64,000 bases of DNA from Haloglomus irregulare (GCF_007421925.1 NZ_QMDX01000007.1:101473-165472), one strand, 5' to 3'. Positions 25,439 to 35,688 are shown, counted from the stretch's first letter. A program made the numbers and translations. Notes: a model not told the origin generated them from the letters alone.

Positions 25439-28149
25439 ACTATGACTCAAAACGGAAACACAAAATCCTGGTCGTCGAGGATGACCAGAGTTTGGCTGAG
25501 CTGTATGCAGAGTGGCTCGCAGACCGCTATGTTGTCGAAACCGCGTACTCTGGCGAAGAAGCCTTAGAAGCGTTTGATGCGACTGTCGATATCGTCCTTC
25601 TGGATCGGATGATGCCCGGGTTATCCGGCGGAGAGGTTCTCACGCGACTCAGACAATATGAGTCGAACTGCCAGGTGGTTATCGTCTCTGCGGTGACACC
25701 GGACTTCGATATCGTCAAAATGGGATTCGATGCGTATCTCGAAAAGCCCGTTGAAGCTGACGGTCTCGAAGACGTTATCTCCCAGATGCTCACTCGTGCC
25801 GAGTACAACGAGGATCTGCAAGAGCTGTTCTCGCTGATAGAACGCCAATCGACCTTGGAAGCCGTCATGGAGGCAGATACCCTCGAAACGAGCCCGAAAT
25901 ACCAGGCACTCACAGACCAAATCACAGAACTCGAAAATAAAGTCGAACGGTACCTCCAGAACCTGCCAGATAGGGATTTTCGAGTGGCTATCGAGCGCCT
26001 GCAACGAACTGCAGCAGAGCGCAGGGAACAACAGCAGTACCAGTCCCTCACTGAAGACGTATTAGACACATCACAGGAAGGGGTCATTGTAATTGACCGT
26101 GATGGACAAGTGGTGTGGGCAAACGAAACTACCGAAGAATTACTCGGAGTTGATAGAGACGATATCCAAGGGGCTGACTACAGTCGAATTGCTTCTGAAT
26201 CGTACCAGGAATATCCCTCAGGTGAGCAAACACTGTCTGACCTCGTAACTCATTCTCTAGAGAACATGAATTCCGAAGTCGAAGCCATCGTCCGTATCCG
26301 TGAGACGGCTTCGAAAGAGCAGCAGTGGTTGGAGTACTGGAGCGGGCCGATTCAAACTGGTCTCTATGCAGGCGGGCGGATTGAACACTACCACAATATT
26401 ACAGAGAGGTACGCGTATGAACAACAGCTTGAGGATCTGCATGCGGTTTCCCGCGATCTAATGACAGCGGACTCGGAACGTAGCATCGGCGAGACCGTGA
26501 CAACTGCCGCAGTCGGGGAACTCGGATTCGAGTTTGCCGCGATATATACACGAGAAGAGCACACGGGACGCTTGGTCCCACTAGCACACGCATCCACGGA
26601 AGATGGTACTGAAATCGACCTTCCCACTATCTCTGAAGGAGACACACCAGTCTGGACGACCTATGTGACTCGAACGGAACAGTTGGCTCCCGACGACGAA
26701 GACGTAGTAGATACTCGGTCGAGCCAGTGGTTGGCAGAGGAGTTCTCGTCGTGGCGACTCTACTCACTAGAATCAGAGGGGGTTCTGTTGGTGGGGATGA
26801 CCACGACGCCAGAGATCTCCTCAAGAAAGAACAAATTGGCAAAGACGTTAGCAGCGAACGCAGCAAGCGCATTCGAACGAACAGCACAAGAGGCGGCCCT
26901 TCGGCAACGCGACCAGCGGTTAAACGAGCAAAACGAACGGCTGACACGACTGGATCGAATCAATACACTGATACGGTCGATAAGTGCCACGGTTATCAGT
27001 GCAAATACACGAGAAGAACTGGAGCAAGAGGTCTGTAATGCTTTAGCTCATCTGGATCTGATTAGCGGGGCGTGGATCGGTAAAAAAGATATTAATACGA
27101 ATACGATCAAGGTCAGAGCCAAAACGGATTCGCTCCAATATCAAAAAGTGGGGGCGAACGACACTCCAGCAGATGACAATACCCAGCGGAGTAACTCTAC
27201 ATTGCCACCTGCTGAACGGGCATACAGGATTGAAGATTCGGTCGTGGAGAGCGACTTAATGACCGCTCGCTCCGAAACGGAGTGGGAACAAGACGCACTG
27301 AAAAATGGCACCAACTCGATTGTGGCTGTACCACTACAGAGCGAGGCTTCGATCCTTGGCGTATTAGAAGTCCACTCCAAACTACCAAACGCCTTTGCTG
27401 AAGAAGAGGTGACAGCCCTCACAGAGCTCGGTCAAATAATAGGTCACGGGATATCAGCACTCCGGCAAAAGGCGGCGCTTCTATGTGGTGGGGGCACAAT
27501 TCTCGAAATTCAGTTCGAGGACGATACTGGCCTTGCAACTCTTGTTTCGGATATGGAGACGGATCTCGAAGTGTTGAATGTAGTGACTGAGAGTCCAGAT
27601 CACCTCCTGTTCGCGCGAGTGACCGGTGAAAACGTGACCCCCGAGGCGTTCGAAGCTGCTGGTTTCGATCCAGAGACGGTCATTTTGAGCGACTCTCGAA
27701 ATGGTATCTACTGTAAAGTCCCGGTGCGGAACAGCAGCTTTTGCGAGAAACTGACCGACCAAGGAGTTGCGATAAATCAAATCACAAACGCTTCCGAGTC
27801 CAACGAGATCGTGGTTTCAGTAACCGTGCCATTCACCGTCGACGTCGGGGAATATCTGAGTTCACTCCGGGAAGACTACAGCGATCTCACCCTGTTATCC
27901 AAACTGGATAGTGAGCGGGGAGAAACTAATACCTCTCTCTCAGTACGTCTTGATGGAGCTCTTACCGCCCGGCAAGAAGAAGTCTTGCAGACGGCGCTCT
28001 ACGCAGGATATTTTAATTGGCCGCGGGATGCAGATTCGACGTTGATTGCCAAGACTCTCGATATCGCACAGTCAACGTTCAACCAGCATCTTCGAGCTGC
28101 TGAGTCTAATCTGCTGACGACTCTCTATCAGGATTCAACCGAGCTGTGA
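25435..28149 (+). CDS. Response regulator REC-HalX-PAS-GAF-GAF with bacterio-opsin-activator HTH
   Basis: 904 residues. The receiver domain (10-120) has the acidic pair ED15-D17, phospho-acceptor D57 in VLLDRMMPGLSG, and K in YLEKPV. A HalX coiled-coil domain follows (about 125-180). PAS (205-330) and GAF (about 335-495) are next, then a second GAF-like region (about 510-680) and a Bat-type domain. The C-terminal HTH_10 is LTARQEEVLQTALYAGYFNW...AQSTFNQHLRAAE. It joins a phosphorelay input to DNA binding in one chain, so it probably regulates genes directly. It is coupled to the kinase upstream. Confidence 0.88.
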   Translation: MNYDSKRKHKILVVEDDQSLAELYAEWLADRYVVETAYSGEEALEAFDATVDIVLLDRMMPGLSGGEVLTRLRQYESNCQVVIVSAVTPDFDIVKMGFDAYLEKPVEADGLEDVISQMLTRAEYNEDLQELFSLIERQSTLEAVMEADTLETSPKYQALTDQITELENKVERYLQNLPDRDFRVAIERLQRTAAERREQQQYQSLTEDVLDTSQEGVIVIDRDGQVVWANETTEELLGVDRDDIQGADYSRIASESYQEYPSGEQTLSDLVTHSLENMNSEVEAIVRIRETASKEQQWLEYWSGPIQTGLYAGGRIEHYHNITERYAYEQQLEDLHAVSRDLMTADSERSIGETVTTAAVGELGFEFAAIYTREEHTGRLVPLAHASTEDGTEIDLPTISEGDTPVWTTYVTRTEQLAPDDEDVVDTRSSQWLAEEFSSWRLYSLESEGVLLVGMTTTPEISSRKNKLAKTLAANAASAFERTAQEAALRQRDQRLNEQNERLTRLDRINTLIRSISATVISANTREELEQEVCNALAHLDLISGAWIGKKDINTNTIKVRAKTDSLQYQKVGANDTPADDNTQRSNSTLPPAERAYRIEDSVVESDLMTARSETEWEQDALKNGTNSIVAVPLQSEASILGVLEVHSKLPNAFAEEEVTALTELGQIIGHGISALRQKAALLCGGGTILEIQFEDDTGLATLVSDMETDLEVLNVVTESPDHLLFARVTGENVTPEAFEAAGFDPETVILSDSRNGIYCKVPVRNSSFCEKLTDQGVAINQITNASESNEIVVSVTVPFTVDVGEYLSSLREDYSDLTLLSKLDSERGETNTSLSVRLDGALTARQEEVLQTALYAGYFNWPRDADSTLIAKTLDIAQSTFNQHLRAAESNLLTTLYQDSTEL

Positions 28150-28307
28150 CCTGCCTCAGTATCACGTTCTACAGTACTCGGGCTGTCCTGCTTATCGATA
28201 TTCGGAAAACTGGCTCCAAATAGTGGGCCTTTCCATATAGGCATTATATTTGGTGGCCCGATATTACAGGGTAGAAGGCCTTTGATTGTAGAATAGATAT
28301 ATTCTTT

Positions 28308-28631
28308 ATGCCCCAAAGCTCTCCGCACCGAGAGTCTGAACCTACGGGATGGAGTACAGATTCCCAAATAGTGCGTGAATTTGATAGACCTCTCCGTGTT
28401 TCGGATGCGGTCATTGAGACACTTATGGAAGCTGTCGAAGACTGGCCGGAACTCAGTAGATCACCTCCGGTGTTCGAATTTGTTGATGCAGACAAATTAG
28501 ATGGCTTGTTCAAAACTCGTACAGTCGAGGAGACCAGTCATATGCCCTCTGTGGAGTTTCTCTTTCAGGACGCACTTGTGACGGTCATGTACGCATCAAC
28601 GGTGCGTGTCATCGTCGAACGAGATGCGTGA
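28308..28631 (+). CDS. HalOD1 output domain protein
   Basis: 107 residues, a single HalOD1 domain (SDAVIETLMEAVEDWPELSR, then DADKLDGLF and VEFLFQDALVTVMYASTVRV). HalOD1 is a haloarchaeal domain found with signal transduction proteins; its biochemical role is unknown. It sits 10 bp upstream of a REC-HalX gene. Confidence 0.75.
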   Translation: MPQSSPHRESEPTGWSTDSQIVREFDRPLRVSDAVIETLMEAVEDWPELSRSPPVFEFVDADKLDGLFKTRTVEETSHMPSVEFLFQDALVTVMYASTVRVIVERDA

Positions 28632-28641
28632 GTGATAATAG

Positions 28642-29235
28642 ATGACCCATTCCAGTACCGTTCTGATCGTCGAAGACGAAGAGAATCTCGCTGACTTGTT
28701 CGGCATTTGGCTACAGGAGCAGTTCGAGGTTCATGTAGCCTATTCCGGGGAAGATGCACTAGAAATCTTCGCTGAGGAACCGATTGATATTGTCCTTTTA
28801 GATCGTCGAATGCCGGGCCTCTCTGGCACGGAAGTGCTACAATCAATTCGTGAAGGCGGCGATGCCCAGCAGGTGATCATGGTAACAGCTGTTCAGCCAA
28901 CGGAAGACCTAGCGTCCATCGATGTGGATGAATATCTTCTCAAACCAATCGACCGGACAAAGCTTCTTCGAGCTGTGGAAGCTGCAGAGCTGATTCTAAC
29001 ATACGAAGATTCACTCACAGAGCTTCTCTCACTCACCGCGAGGAAAGCCACGTTAGAAGCGAACCTTGACAAAACAGAGCTGGAACAGGACGATCGATAC
29101 GGCGATCTCCTCCAGAGAATACGGGAGTTGGAGGAGGAAGCTGATACGACACTTCAGCGTCTCGAAACAGATTATCAGATCGATATGCTGGTCAGAGACC
29201 AGCGTATCGGATCCCAACCTGTAGAGCAATTCTGA
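28642..29235 (+). CDS. Response regulator REC-HalX
   Basis: 197 residues. Receiver domain with ED11-D12, phospho-acceptor D54 (VLLDRRMPGLSG) and K in YLLKPI. The HalX coiled coil (about 125-185) is the only output. It closely resembles the N-terminal part of the regulator at 25435 and may compete for the same kinase. A membrane protein gene starts 1 bp after its stop. Confidence 0.85.
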   Translation: MTHSSTVLIVEDEENLADLFGIWLQEQFEVHVAYSGEDALEIFAEEPIDIVLLDRRMPGLSGTEVLQSIREGGDAQQVIMVTAVQPTEDLASIDVDEYLLKPIDRTKLLRAVEAAELILTYEDSLTELLSLTARKATLEANLDKTELEQDDRYGDLLQRIRELEEEADTTLQRLETDYQIDMLVRDQRIGSQPVEQF

Positions 29236-29236
29236 T

Positions 29237-29620
29237 ATGGTGCGAGGAGCCGTGGCATCCACTAATTGTGCTACCAGCAGCAGTATCGAAGTACTCGCAG
29301 AAAATAAATATCCACTGCTCATCGGATTGGTCTTCGTACGAGCTATCGATGCGAGTCTCACGTACTATGGGCTAAGCATCGGACTGCGAGAAGCCAATCC
29401 GATTGTCGTACTTATTGTTGAGACTCTCGGAATCATCCCCGGCTTATTCTTTCTCTCGTCGGTGTCACTAGTGTTATTATTCTTTCTTGGTGAATACCTG
29501 CTTCCCGGAGTCGCACAATCGAGACATAATATCGATCTGTGGAGCAATGTAGCATATCTTTCAGGTTTGGTCGTATGGAGCGCTGTGTCGCTTCATAATA
29601 TGGTACTCATTTGGATGTGA
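29237..29620 (+). CDS. DUF5658-like small membrane protein
   Basis: 127 residues with three or four transmembrane helices (LLIGLVFVRAIDASLTYYGL, IIPGLFFLSSVSLVLLFF, VAYLSGLVVWSAVSLHNMV). The pattern D-A-S-L-T-x5-G and E-A-N-P fits DUF5658. Only one base separates it from the REC-HalX gene, so it is cotranscribed. Function unknown. After it, 29621-29837 is AT-rich and without a gene. Confidence 0.65.
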   Translation: MVRGAVASTNCATSSSIEVLAENKYPLLIGLVFVRAIDASLTYYGLSIGLREANPIVVLIVETLGIIPGLFFLSSVSLVLLFFLGEYLLPGVAQSRHNIDLWSNVAYLSGLVVWSAVSLHNMVLIWM

Positions 29621-29837
29621 GATTGATTGAGTTTGTCGGTTTATTATTATATGTTTTAATTGTGTTAATTATATCATTTACTATGCTGCTTTCTCTGCTT
29701 TAATTTCCGCAATGAAGGCCCAAACCCTCATTTTATAAACGGTTTAGGGGGATGCATTATCGCAGCGGCAATTCACGGATTAAAACTGGATAGAGTATTG
29801 ACACCTATTAGCAGAGGCAATCTACGAGTTACACTAT

Positions 29838-29930
29838 ACATGACATCCTCCGCGCCGTGAACGGCGCGGTTTCCCAAGCGTTGGGATCTTATGGTTCGCG
29901 GGACGCCCACTCTTGTGGGGCGACTTGCCC
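29838..29930 (-). ncRNA. Predicted omega-RNA of TnpB 2
   Basis: Overlaps the 3' end of tnpB and runs into the right-end hairpin (GCGCC-GTGAAC-GGCGC). Overlapping sense RNAs at the 3' end of IS1341-type genes are known in Halobacterium. The guide would be the bases left of 29838. Confidence 0.5.
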
Positions 29931-31142
29931 CGTGGATTTGTCGAACAGGCGCACCGCTGGCTGTGCCATCCAGCCGTTATCCCTATCTCCCCCGTCACAG
30001 ACGAGATTCGGGAGTACCTTCTGTCGGATGTTCTCGGCTCCGTTCACGTCGGCGTTGGCGACCACCCCGCACTCGTCGCAGACGTACAGCCCACGTTCGA
30101 CGCGCTGGCTGTCGTCGGTCGTCCCACAGGATGCACACGATTTGGACGTGCCGCGCTCGTCCACGAGCTCGACGCTGATGCCGCGCTCGGCGGCTTTGTA
30201 TTCCAGCATCTCGATGGAGCGGTCGAACGCCCATCCGTGCAGGTCCAGATTGCCGTGGTCGCCCCAATCGGCGTCCTCGCGGATACCAGAGAGGTCGCCC
30301 ACGGCAATCGTCCCGACGTTGCGGGCCGCACACTCAGCTACCACATCCTTCGAGACGGCGTCCAAGAAGTGGTCACGCCGCCCCCGGCGCTTCCGGTCTA
30401 GTCGTTGCGCTTTGTGGGAGTCGCTGTCGTCGCACGTCGCTCGCTCCTTCTGGAAGTAGTAGTCGTCCTCTTTGAGTGCGCCGCCGGGGTACAGCAGGGC
30501 CTCGTCTCCGACCGCGACGGCGGCAAAGTTGCAGATGCCGAGGTCGATACCTGCCACCCGGTCGCCGGGAGGGTCCGGGTCGCCAGTGTCGACGCGACAG
30601 ACGATGTGCAACTCCCACTCCTTACCGGTCCAGACCGCCCGGACCTGCTGGACGTGCTGTACGTCCACATCCGGGTCGGTGGCGTACTCGCAGAGAACGA
30701 AGTCCGACCACGACTTTTTGAGATTCGCTCCTTTCGAGAGTCGAATCCTGTTGTGGTCGGGATCGTGTTTGAAACCGTCCTCTTTGAACGTGACCGTCGA
30801 GCGGGGATGCTCGTCGCCCTGCTTGCGGTAGCCGGGTGGGTTCGCGTCCCCGTTGCCCTTTTGACGGTGGGCGTACCACGAGTCGAACGCTTCAGCCAAT
30901 TCTTCGAGAATTGCCTGACTGGATTGAGCGTTCAAATCCGCGTAGCGTTCGTGACTCTTGAGGTACGCTTTGAGCGTGCCGTGGTCTGGAATCGTGCCGG
31001 TTTCACTCCAGATACAGTCGCAGGTCCACCGGGCGACGTTCCAGAGTTTCGAGGCGGCGAACCCAAGCGAATTGAGGTCGTCGCGCACCTGCTGGTGGTT
31101 GCGAATGGACGCAACGTAGGTGCGCGTGACCAGATTCGCCAT
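29889..31142 (-). CDS. tnpB: TnpB, IS1341 type, with altered RuvC II motif
   Basis: 417 residues. RuvC I has D200 in GIDLG and RuvC III has D365 in ANADVNGAENI. The zinc finger is C336-A-S-C339 and C355-D-E-C358. At RuvC II the usual glutamate is missing: AVGDLSGIRED aligns with VMEDLAYIRE of the other TnpB so that G282 stands where E should be. D283 and E289 are nearby and could substitute. The rest of the protein is intact, including the arginine-rich KRRGRR bridge. It may be active through a rearranged site or may retain only RNA/DNA binding. Confidence 0.88.
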   Translation of the reverse strand: MANLVTRTYVASIRNHQQVRDDLNSLGFAASKLWNVARWTCDCIWSETGTIPDHGTLKAYLKSHERYADLNAQSSQAILEELAEAFDSWYAHRQKGNGDANPPGYRKQGDEHPRSTVTFKEDGFKHDPDHNRIRLSKGANLKKSWSDFVLCEYATDPDVDVQHVQQVRAVWTGKEWELHIVCRVDTGDPDPPGDRVAGIDLGICNFAAVAVGDEALLYPGGALKEDDYYFQKERATCDDSDSHKAQRLDRKRRGRRDHFLDAVSKDVVAECAARNVGTIAVGDLSGIREDADWGDHGNLDLHGWAFDRSIEMLEYKAAERGISVELVDERGTSKSCASCGTTDDSQRVERGLYVCDECGVVANADVNGAENIRQKVLPNLVCDGGDRDNGWMAQPAVRLFDKSTGQVAPQEWASREP

Positions 31143-31300
31143 ACATAGCCTGTGGCGGAGTGGCTACATAATGGCGTGCCAACCGGAGTGAAAGTGGAAT
31201 ATCCGGCCCGACAGACCCGCGTGGACTGTGGCACCGGGCTTACGCGATTCACGCCCGGCGTGAACGCCGGGATTCTCTCGCTGTTAGAAGATAGATAGTA

Positions 31301-31506
31301 AGGCCAATACTTAGACGTTGACAATATTGATCAGGTATATCTATTGGGTTCAGAATTATGTTCTTCCTCAATAATAATCGAACCGGATACCTCCCAAACT
31401 GGTATCCAGCGAAGCGTCAGAGGCACACCCACCCCGCCCCCCCCACCCACCCCCGTTTAATTAAATATAACACGCGTTTTGAGTTCGTTCTACTTTCTAT
31501 AGACTG
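31301..31506. other. AT-rich spacer with C-tract
   Basis: Contains a C-rich run (about 31430-31455, CCCCGCCCCCCCCACCCACC) followed by AT-rich DNA leading into the transposase gene. No gene. Confidence 0.3.
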
Positions 31507-33183
31507 ATGCCCTACACCAGTCAGTCCTGTCGGACTGTGTTTCGACGGATCGCCCAACGACAATATAGTGAGTGGCCGGCGTACAATTCGACACCACTGT
31601 ACGATCGAACGTCGCTCGCTGGACTGGAACCTGATATCCGGACAGTCTCAGAGACGTGGTTCGATCACGATAGTCACGACTCTATCGAGGAGTTCGTCTG
31701 TGCACTCCCGCTAGCCTACTTTCGATTTAGCGCCCATGATCAGTATGCGGGGTCGACACGCTACCAGATGGCCACTCTCTTCCGGGTGTTCGTCCTGCAA
31801 GAATGCCACGGGTGGGAGCACGAAACCGCACTCGTTGGCTACCTCAGGAACCACCCTGAAGTCCGCGATAAACTGGGGTTCGAGACGATCCCGTACCAAT
31901 CGACACTGTGGCGAAGCTGGCACGAGCGGTTCACCCCTGACCTCCGAGAGACTGTCGAGACAGCGGCTCGAACGATTCTCATCAAAGCACAGAATGCAGG
32001 TGTCGCGGTTCCGCGTGAGCCGGCACGAAAGCTCCGATACCACGGGAACGAGTCTGGTGAGTCAGACCCGAATGATCAAACTACGTTGGAGCAGGCAGAG
32101 AAGATCACCGGACACGTCAGCCGCATCGTGTTCCCGGCGTTTTCGCTGGAACGTGGCGAGGGCTGTGAGATACACGAGAACGCCTACTGGGACTTACAGA
32201 CGTATCTCGGACTTCGCGAGCGGCTGGCTGCGAATGAAGGGGCTCGCAGTTTTGTCTACGAATCGACTCGGGATCGGACACCGCTGGGCCACGCCCATCG
32301 CGAGCACATCCGCGACCTCTCGGTTGACCAAGTGCGAGAGATGTACCGGCAGGCCATCACTCGGCTCCTGAACGAAGTTGCGGAGACAGAGCAGTTCTTT
32401 CGAGCGGGGATCGTCGCGATCGACATTACCGAAGCTGACCCCTTCACAGGCGATAGAACTGGCTACGAGGATGAGATCATCGGAACGAAGGAGAAGAACG
32501 ACGAATACGCCTACCAGTGGGCGACGGTGCAGTTGGTCGGGAATGCCGTCCCGATTGTGCTGGACGCGCGCCCCGTCCGAAAGGGGGAGACACGACTGGA
32601 AATCGTCGAGGACTTGCTGGATTCGGCTGAGGACCTCGTTCACGTCGATAACGTGCTGATGGACCGGGAGTTCGATAGCCAGCACGTCCTAGAGATGATC
32701 AGCCAGCGCGGCCTCTCCTACGTCGTTCCCAAGCGGATGCAGACCAGCGAGAAGGCCCAAGCCAAGCGGTTGCTCCAGCGTGACCAGGGCCGATACGAGA
32801 CGGATCGGAAGCTTCACCTCGGCAAGAACGAATGGCACGAGACGACGCTGATCTACCGGCGGAAAGAGGACTCCGAGTACGACGATCACCGGCAGTATTC
32901 GGTGTTCATGACGAACCGGGGGAGCGGACACCTTACGGAGTATGGCTACCGATGGGAAATCGAGAGCGGCTACAGATCGATAAAGCGGTTCATGGCGGCG
33001 ACGACGTCGAAGGATTTCGGGCTACGGTTCTTCTACTTCGCATTCGCCTGCCTGTTGTACTCGATCTGGCGGGCTGTCGATCTGCTCGTGCAGGTTGAGT
33101 TGACTGGTGAGTACGAACATTCGCCGATGGTAACAGCCGACAACACGCTGACGCTGCTGAAGAAGGAGACTGGAATCGGGTAG
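31507..33183 (+). CDS. IS4-type DDE transposase
   Basis: 558 residues. The catalytic residues are D in IVAIDITEADPF, D in NVLMDREFD and E in YGYRWEIESGYRSIK, which matches the IS4 Y-(2)-R-(3)-E-(6)-K signature. The frame is intact. It is related to the broken transposase at 33572-35554 (shared TLFRVFVLQ / VFRAHVLRC, QSTLWR and RWxIExG). I could not define terminal repeats. Confidence 0.85.
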   Translation: MPYTSQSCRTVFRRIAQRQYSEWPAYNSTPLYDRTSLAGLEPDIRTVSETWFDHDSHDSIEEFVCALPLAYFRFSAHDQYAGSTRYQMATLFRVFVLQECHGWEHETALVGYLRNHPEVRDKLGFETIPYQSTLWRSWHERFTPDLRETVETAARTILIKAQNAGVAVPREPARKLRYHGNESGESDPNDQTTLEQAEKITGHVSRIVFPAFSLERGEGCEIHENAYWDLQTYLGLRERLAANEGARSFVYESTRDRTPLGHAHREHIRDLSVDQVREMYRQAITRLLNEVAETEQFFRAGIVAIDITEADPFTGDRTGYEDEIIGTKEKNDEYAYQWATVQLVGNAVPIVLDARPVRKGETRLEIVEDLLDSAEDLVHVDNVLMDREFDSQHVLEMISQRGLSYVVPKRMQTSEKAQAKRLLQRDQGRYETDRKLHLGKNEWHETTLIYRRKEDSEYDDHRQYSVFMTNRGSGHLTEYGYRWEIESGYRSIKRFMAATTSKDFGLRFFYFAFACLLYSIWRAVDLLVQVELTGEYEHSPMVTADNTLTLLKKETGIG

Positions 33184-33571
33184 TGAGGATCTCTCCCCGT
33201 GGTAGCGCGGTGTCTAAGTGGCTACACTACCCGCGGTCTCGGAAACACCTCGAATAAATTGGCTATCCAACAATAACGGCCGTTCAGAAAGCGATCTGAA
33301 TCAGTTTCTGCTCATCGATTCGGCCGAAACCACGCATCACAGCCCCGCTAATCCCGCTGTAGTCTCAACTTCCAGCTCCGGGCTGATGTTGCGAAGATAG
33401 TTCTATAATGCATAGGTTTCGAGCCTATATGCACTGAAAGAATTATCCGGGGCTCGATGAAACTGGGCTTCTGTGAAACCTCTCGGAATCCATTCACAAA
33501 TCGGCGAAGAATTCTGTGTTCAGGATAGCGCAGCCGCTCACGATCGAGTAAGCCCAGAGGAAACGAGGGGG
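33184..33571. other. No gene seen between two transposases
   Basis: 388 bp with short open frames only. An imperfect inverted repeat (TGCATAGG / CCTATATGCA, near 33408-33432) is present. Probably IS flanks. Confidence 0.3.
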
Positions 33572-35554
33572 TTAGTCGGGTGGGTCGAGGCCGTAGTTCT
33601 TCTTGGCGAACGTCAAGAACGAGTTCGCCGAGATGGCTGGCCCGTCTCCGACTTCGCTCTCCAGTTCCAGCTGGACGAGGATGTCTACGAGCCGCCAGCA
33701 GTTGTATAGCACGCAGGCGAACGCGAAATTGAAGTACCGGAACCGATGGTCCGGAGACTGCGTCTCTGCGAGGAACGTCTTCAGCTTCTTGAACCCGTTC
33801 TCGATGCCCCAGCGACGCTTGTATCGAGACATCAGCCGTCCGATCTGGTGCTTCATCTCACGCTCATCGTCGGGATCGACGTCCACCCACGGGAGATTCG
33901 TCTCGAAGGGGACCGTCGGCGCTTCGACCCGCGCCGGTTCGTCGATCTTCTCCTCTTCGGCAACGTCGTCGAGGAGGTTGCTCAGGGGAGAGTCGCTGTT
34001 GCGGTCCTCCGATAGCGGAGTCGTATCACCGACATCTTCGAAGTCCTCGATGAGTTCCTGGCGAATCGTCATGTCCGTCCCATCGTCGTCGTCCTCGTCT
34101 TCGCGTTCCCACTCGCGCTTCGGGAGGTAGATCGCCTTCCTCGTCGGCCCGCCATCGAGACGTTCCTGCTCAACGACGTCGAAGTCCTTGTCTTCCCTGG
34201 CGAGCCTGGCGATCTGGTGTTCGTGGTCGCTGCTGGACCGGACGACACCGGGGTTGAGGTAGTAGACATCGTGCTTCTCGCAGGCGTCCTTCACGCCCCC
34301 GTTGGCGAACTCCCGGTCCATCATCACGAGGTCGAGGCCGGGCACGACGTCAGTCGCACCGTCGAGGAGGTCGTCCACAAGGTCCGCCCGCTTTCGGCCT
34401 CGGTCGACCGGAACGGCGTCGAGGATCAGGGGCACGTCGTGGCCGACAATCTTGATGACTGCCCACTGGAAGAACGGCCCGTCCTCGCCTTTGTAGCCGA
34501 GCAGCCATGGTTCCTTATTTTTCCCGTTGCTGTCGCAGGTGACCTCGCCGCCCCACGGGTTGCCTTTCGTGATGTCAATGGCCGCCATCTGCTTGCGGCC
34601 CATCTTGTCCTCCGATTTCGCCCGTGCAACCAGCGTCCGCGCGGTCTCCCGGAGCATCGTCCGGAGTCGTTCGATACCCAGCGTCCGCGTCTGTAATCGG
34701 TGGGAGTCGCCCGACGGCGTCCTCCGGCGGGTGGTGTCCTCAGCGAACGACTGCGCCCCGTCGTTCGGGTGCATGTCGGTCCGCATCCCGAGGTAGGCCT
34801 GCTGTTCCCAGAACGACCCCTCCGGGATCGAGGCATTGCCGGCGCGGTCCAAGTGGAAGCAGTCCTCAACGATAGGCTTCGCGCCCTTCCACACCTCACG
34901 CGCTTTCTCGCGTGCGAGGGTGTCCTTGCTCTTCGAAGTCGTGATCGTGTCGGTCGGTTGGTTCGGGAGGAACTCGGCTTCGGGTGCGGGGATGTCGTGG
35001 TATTGAGCGATGTCCACAACGACCTCGGCAGCATCCCGGACCGCGTCGTGGACGCCTTCGAGGCGGTATTCCCACGCTCGCCAGAGTGTAGACTGGTCGG
35101 GGATGTCCTCAAAGCCGAGCTGCGTGCAGAGGAACGGGTTCTCCTTGAGGTAGCGCCAGAGTGCGGTCGCGTTCTTCTATCCCTTGACGCAACGCAGGAC
35201 ATGGGCGCGGAAGACGGCTTCCCACGGTTTCGGGTCGCCCTGTTCGTGGTCATACGTGTCGTAAAAGCGGAGGTAGCACGCCGGTACTTCGGCGACGAGG
35301 TCTTCCAGAGAGACGTCGCGGTCGTATCGGACCTGTTGTTTGTGGGGGTGGGTCTTGAGTACACCATCGACCATCTCGCGGAACGTCATATCGAACGACT
35401 GCGCTTCCACGAGGTCGCCGGTGTTCGTGCCGAAGAGCCCTTCTACTTCGTAATCTTTCGGCGTCGATTCGTAGCCCGCGCTGTCGAGACGCCTCGGTGG
35501 CCCGAGGCGCTCCCACCGCGACCCGGTCGGGGCCTGTCCCGCGCGTGCTGTCAC
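33572..35554 (-). pseudogene. IS4-type transposase broken by one amber codon
   Basis: One reading frame of about 660 codons from 35554 to 33572 is interrupted only by TAG at 35177-35179. Upstream of it the protein reads VFRAHVLRCVKG, downstream KNATALWRYLKENPF. The intact relative at 31507 has HGW at this place, so a TGG tryptophan codon probably became TAG. Catalytic blocks remain: MAAIDITKGNPWG, LVMMDREFAN and YKRRWGIENGFKKLK (Y-2-R-3-E-6-K). The loss looks recent because nothing else is damaged. Confidence 0.8.
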
Positions 35555-35671
35555 TATTCAGGAATTACGCGGCTTCGTATATAAACCTCCAGAAAAGCAA
35601 GGTCTACCGGACCGATCTATTCGGCGTCTGCGAGTTAGTCTTTTTTATGACGAGATATGGGGATTAGCGGC

Positions 35672-35688
35672 CTTGTTGAAATCCCCAG
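35672..35688. repeat. Solo GGCCTTGTTGAAATCC end
   Basis: The same block, in inverse orientation, ends the repeats at 20853 and 50101 and lies beside the IS5 transposase at 53360. No partner end is seen nearby. Confidence 0.4.

Larger units (their letters stand above)
29838..31300 (-). mobile_element. IS200/IS605-type element carrying tnpB 2
   Basis: The right end at 29840-29880 has CGGCGCGGAGGATGTCAT on the minus strand with the hairpin CCGCGCC-GTGAAC-GGCGCGG. The left end near 31247-31300 has CCCGGCGTGAACGCCGGG followed by ATTCTCTCGC and GAAGATAG. The same left-end block is at 19290 and 48772. No tnpA is present. Confidence 0.7.

Noticed and set aside
29857-31148. Plus-strand frames opposite tnpB 2
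   Set aside because: Antisense to a clear TnpB with RuvC and zinc-finger motifs.
31430-31455. C-rich run as possible quadruplex or regulatory element
   Set aside because: Irregular and beside an IS; no repeat or conserved context to support a function.
35177-35179. TAG as pyrrolysine codon
   Set aside because: Haloarchaea are not known to use pyrrolysine, and the relative has tryptophan at the same place.
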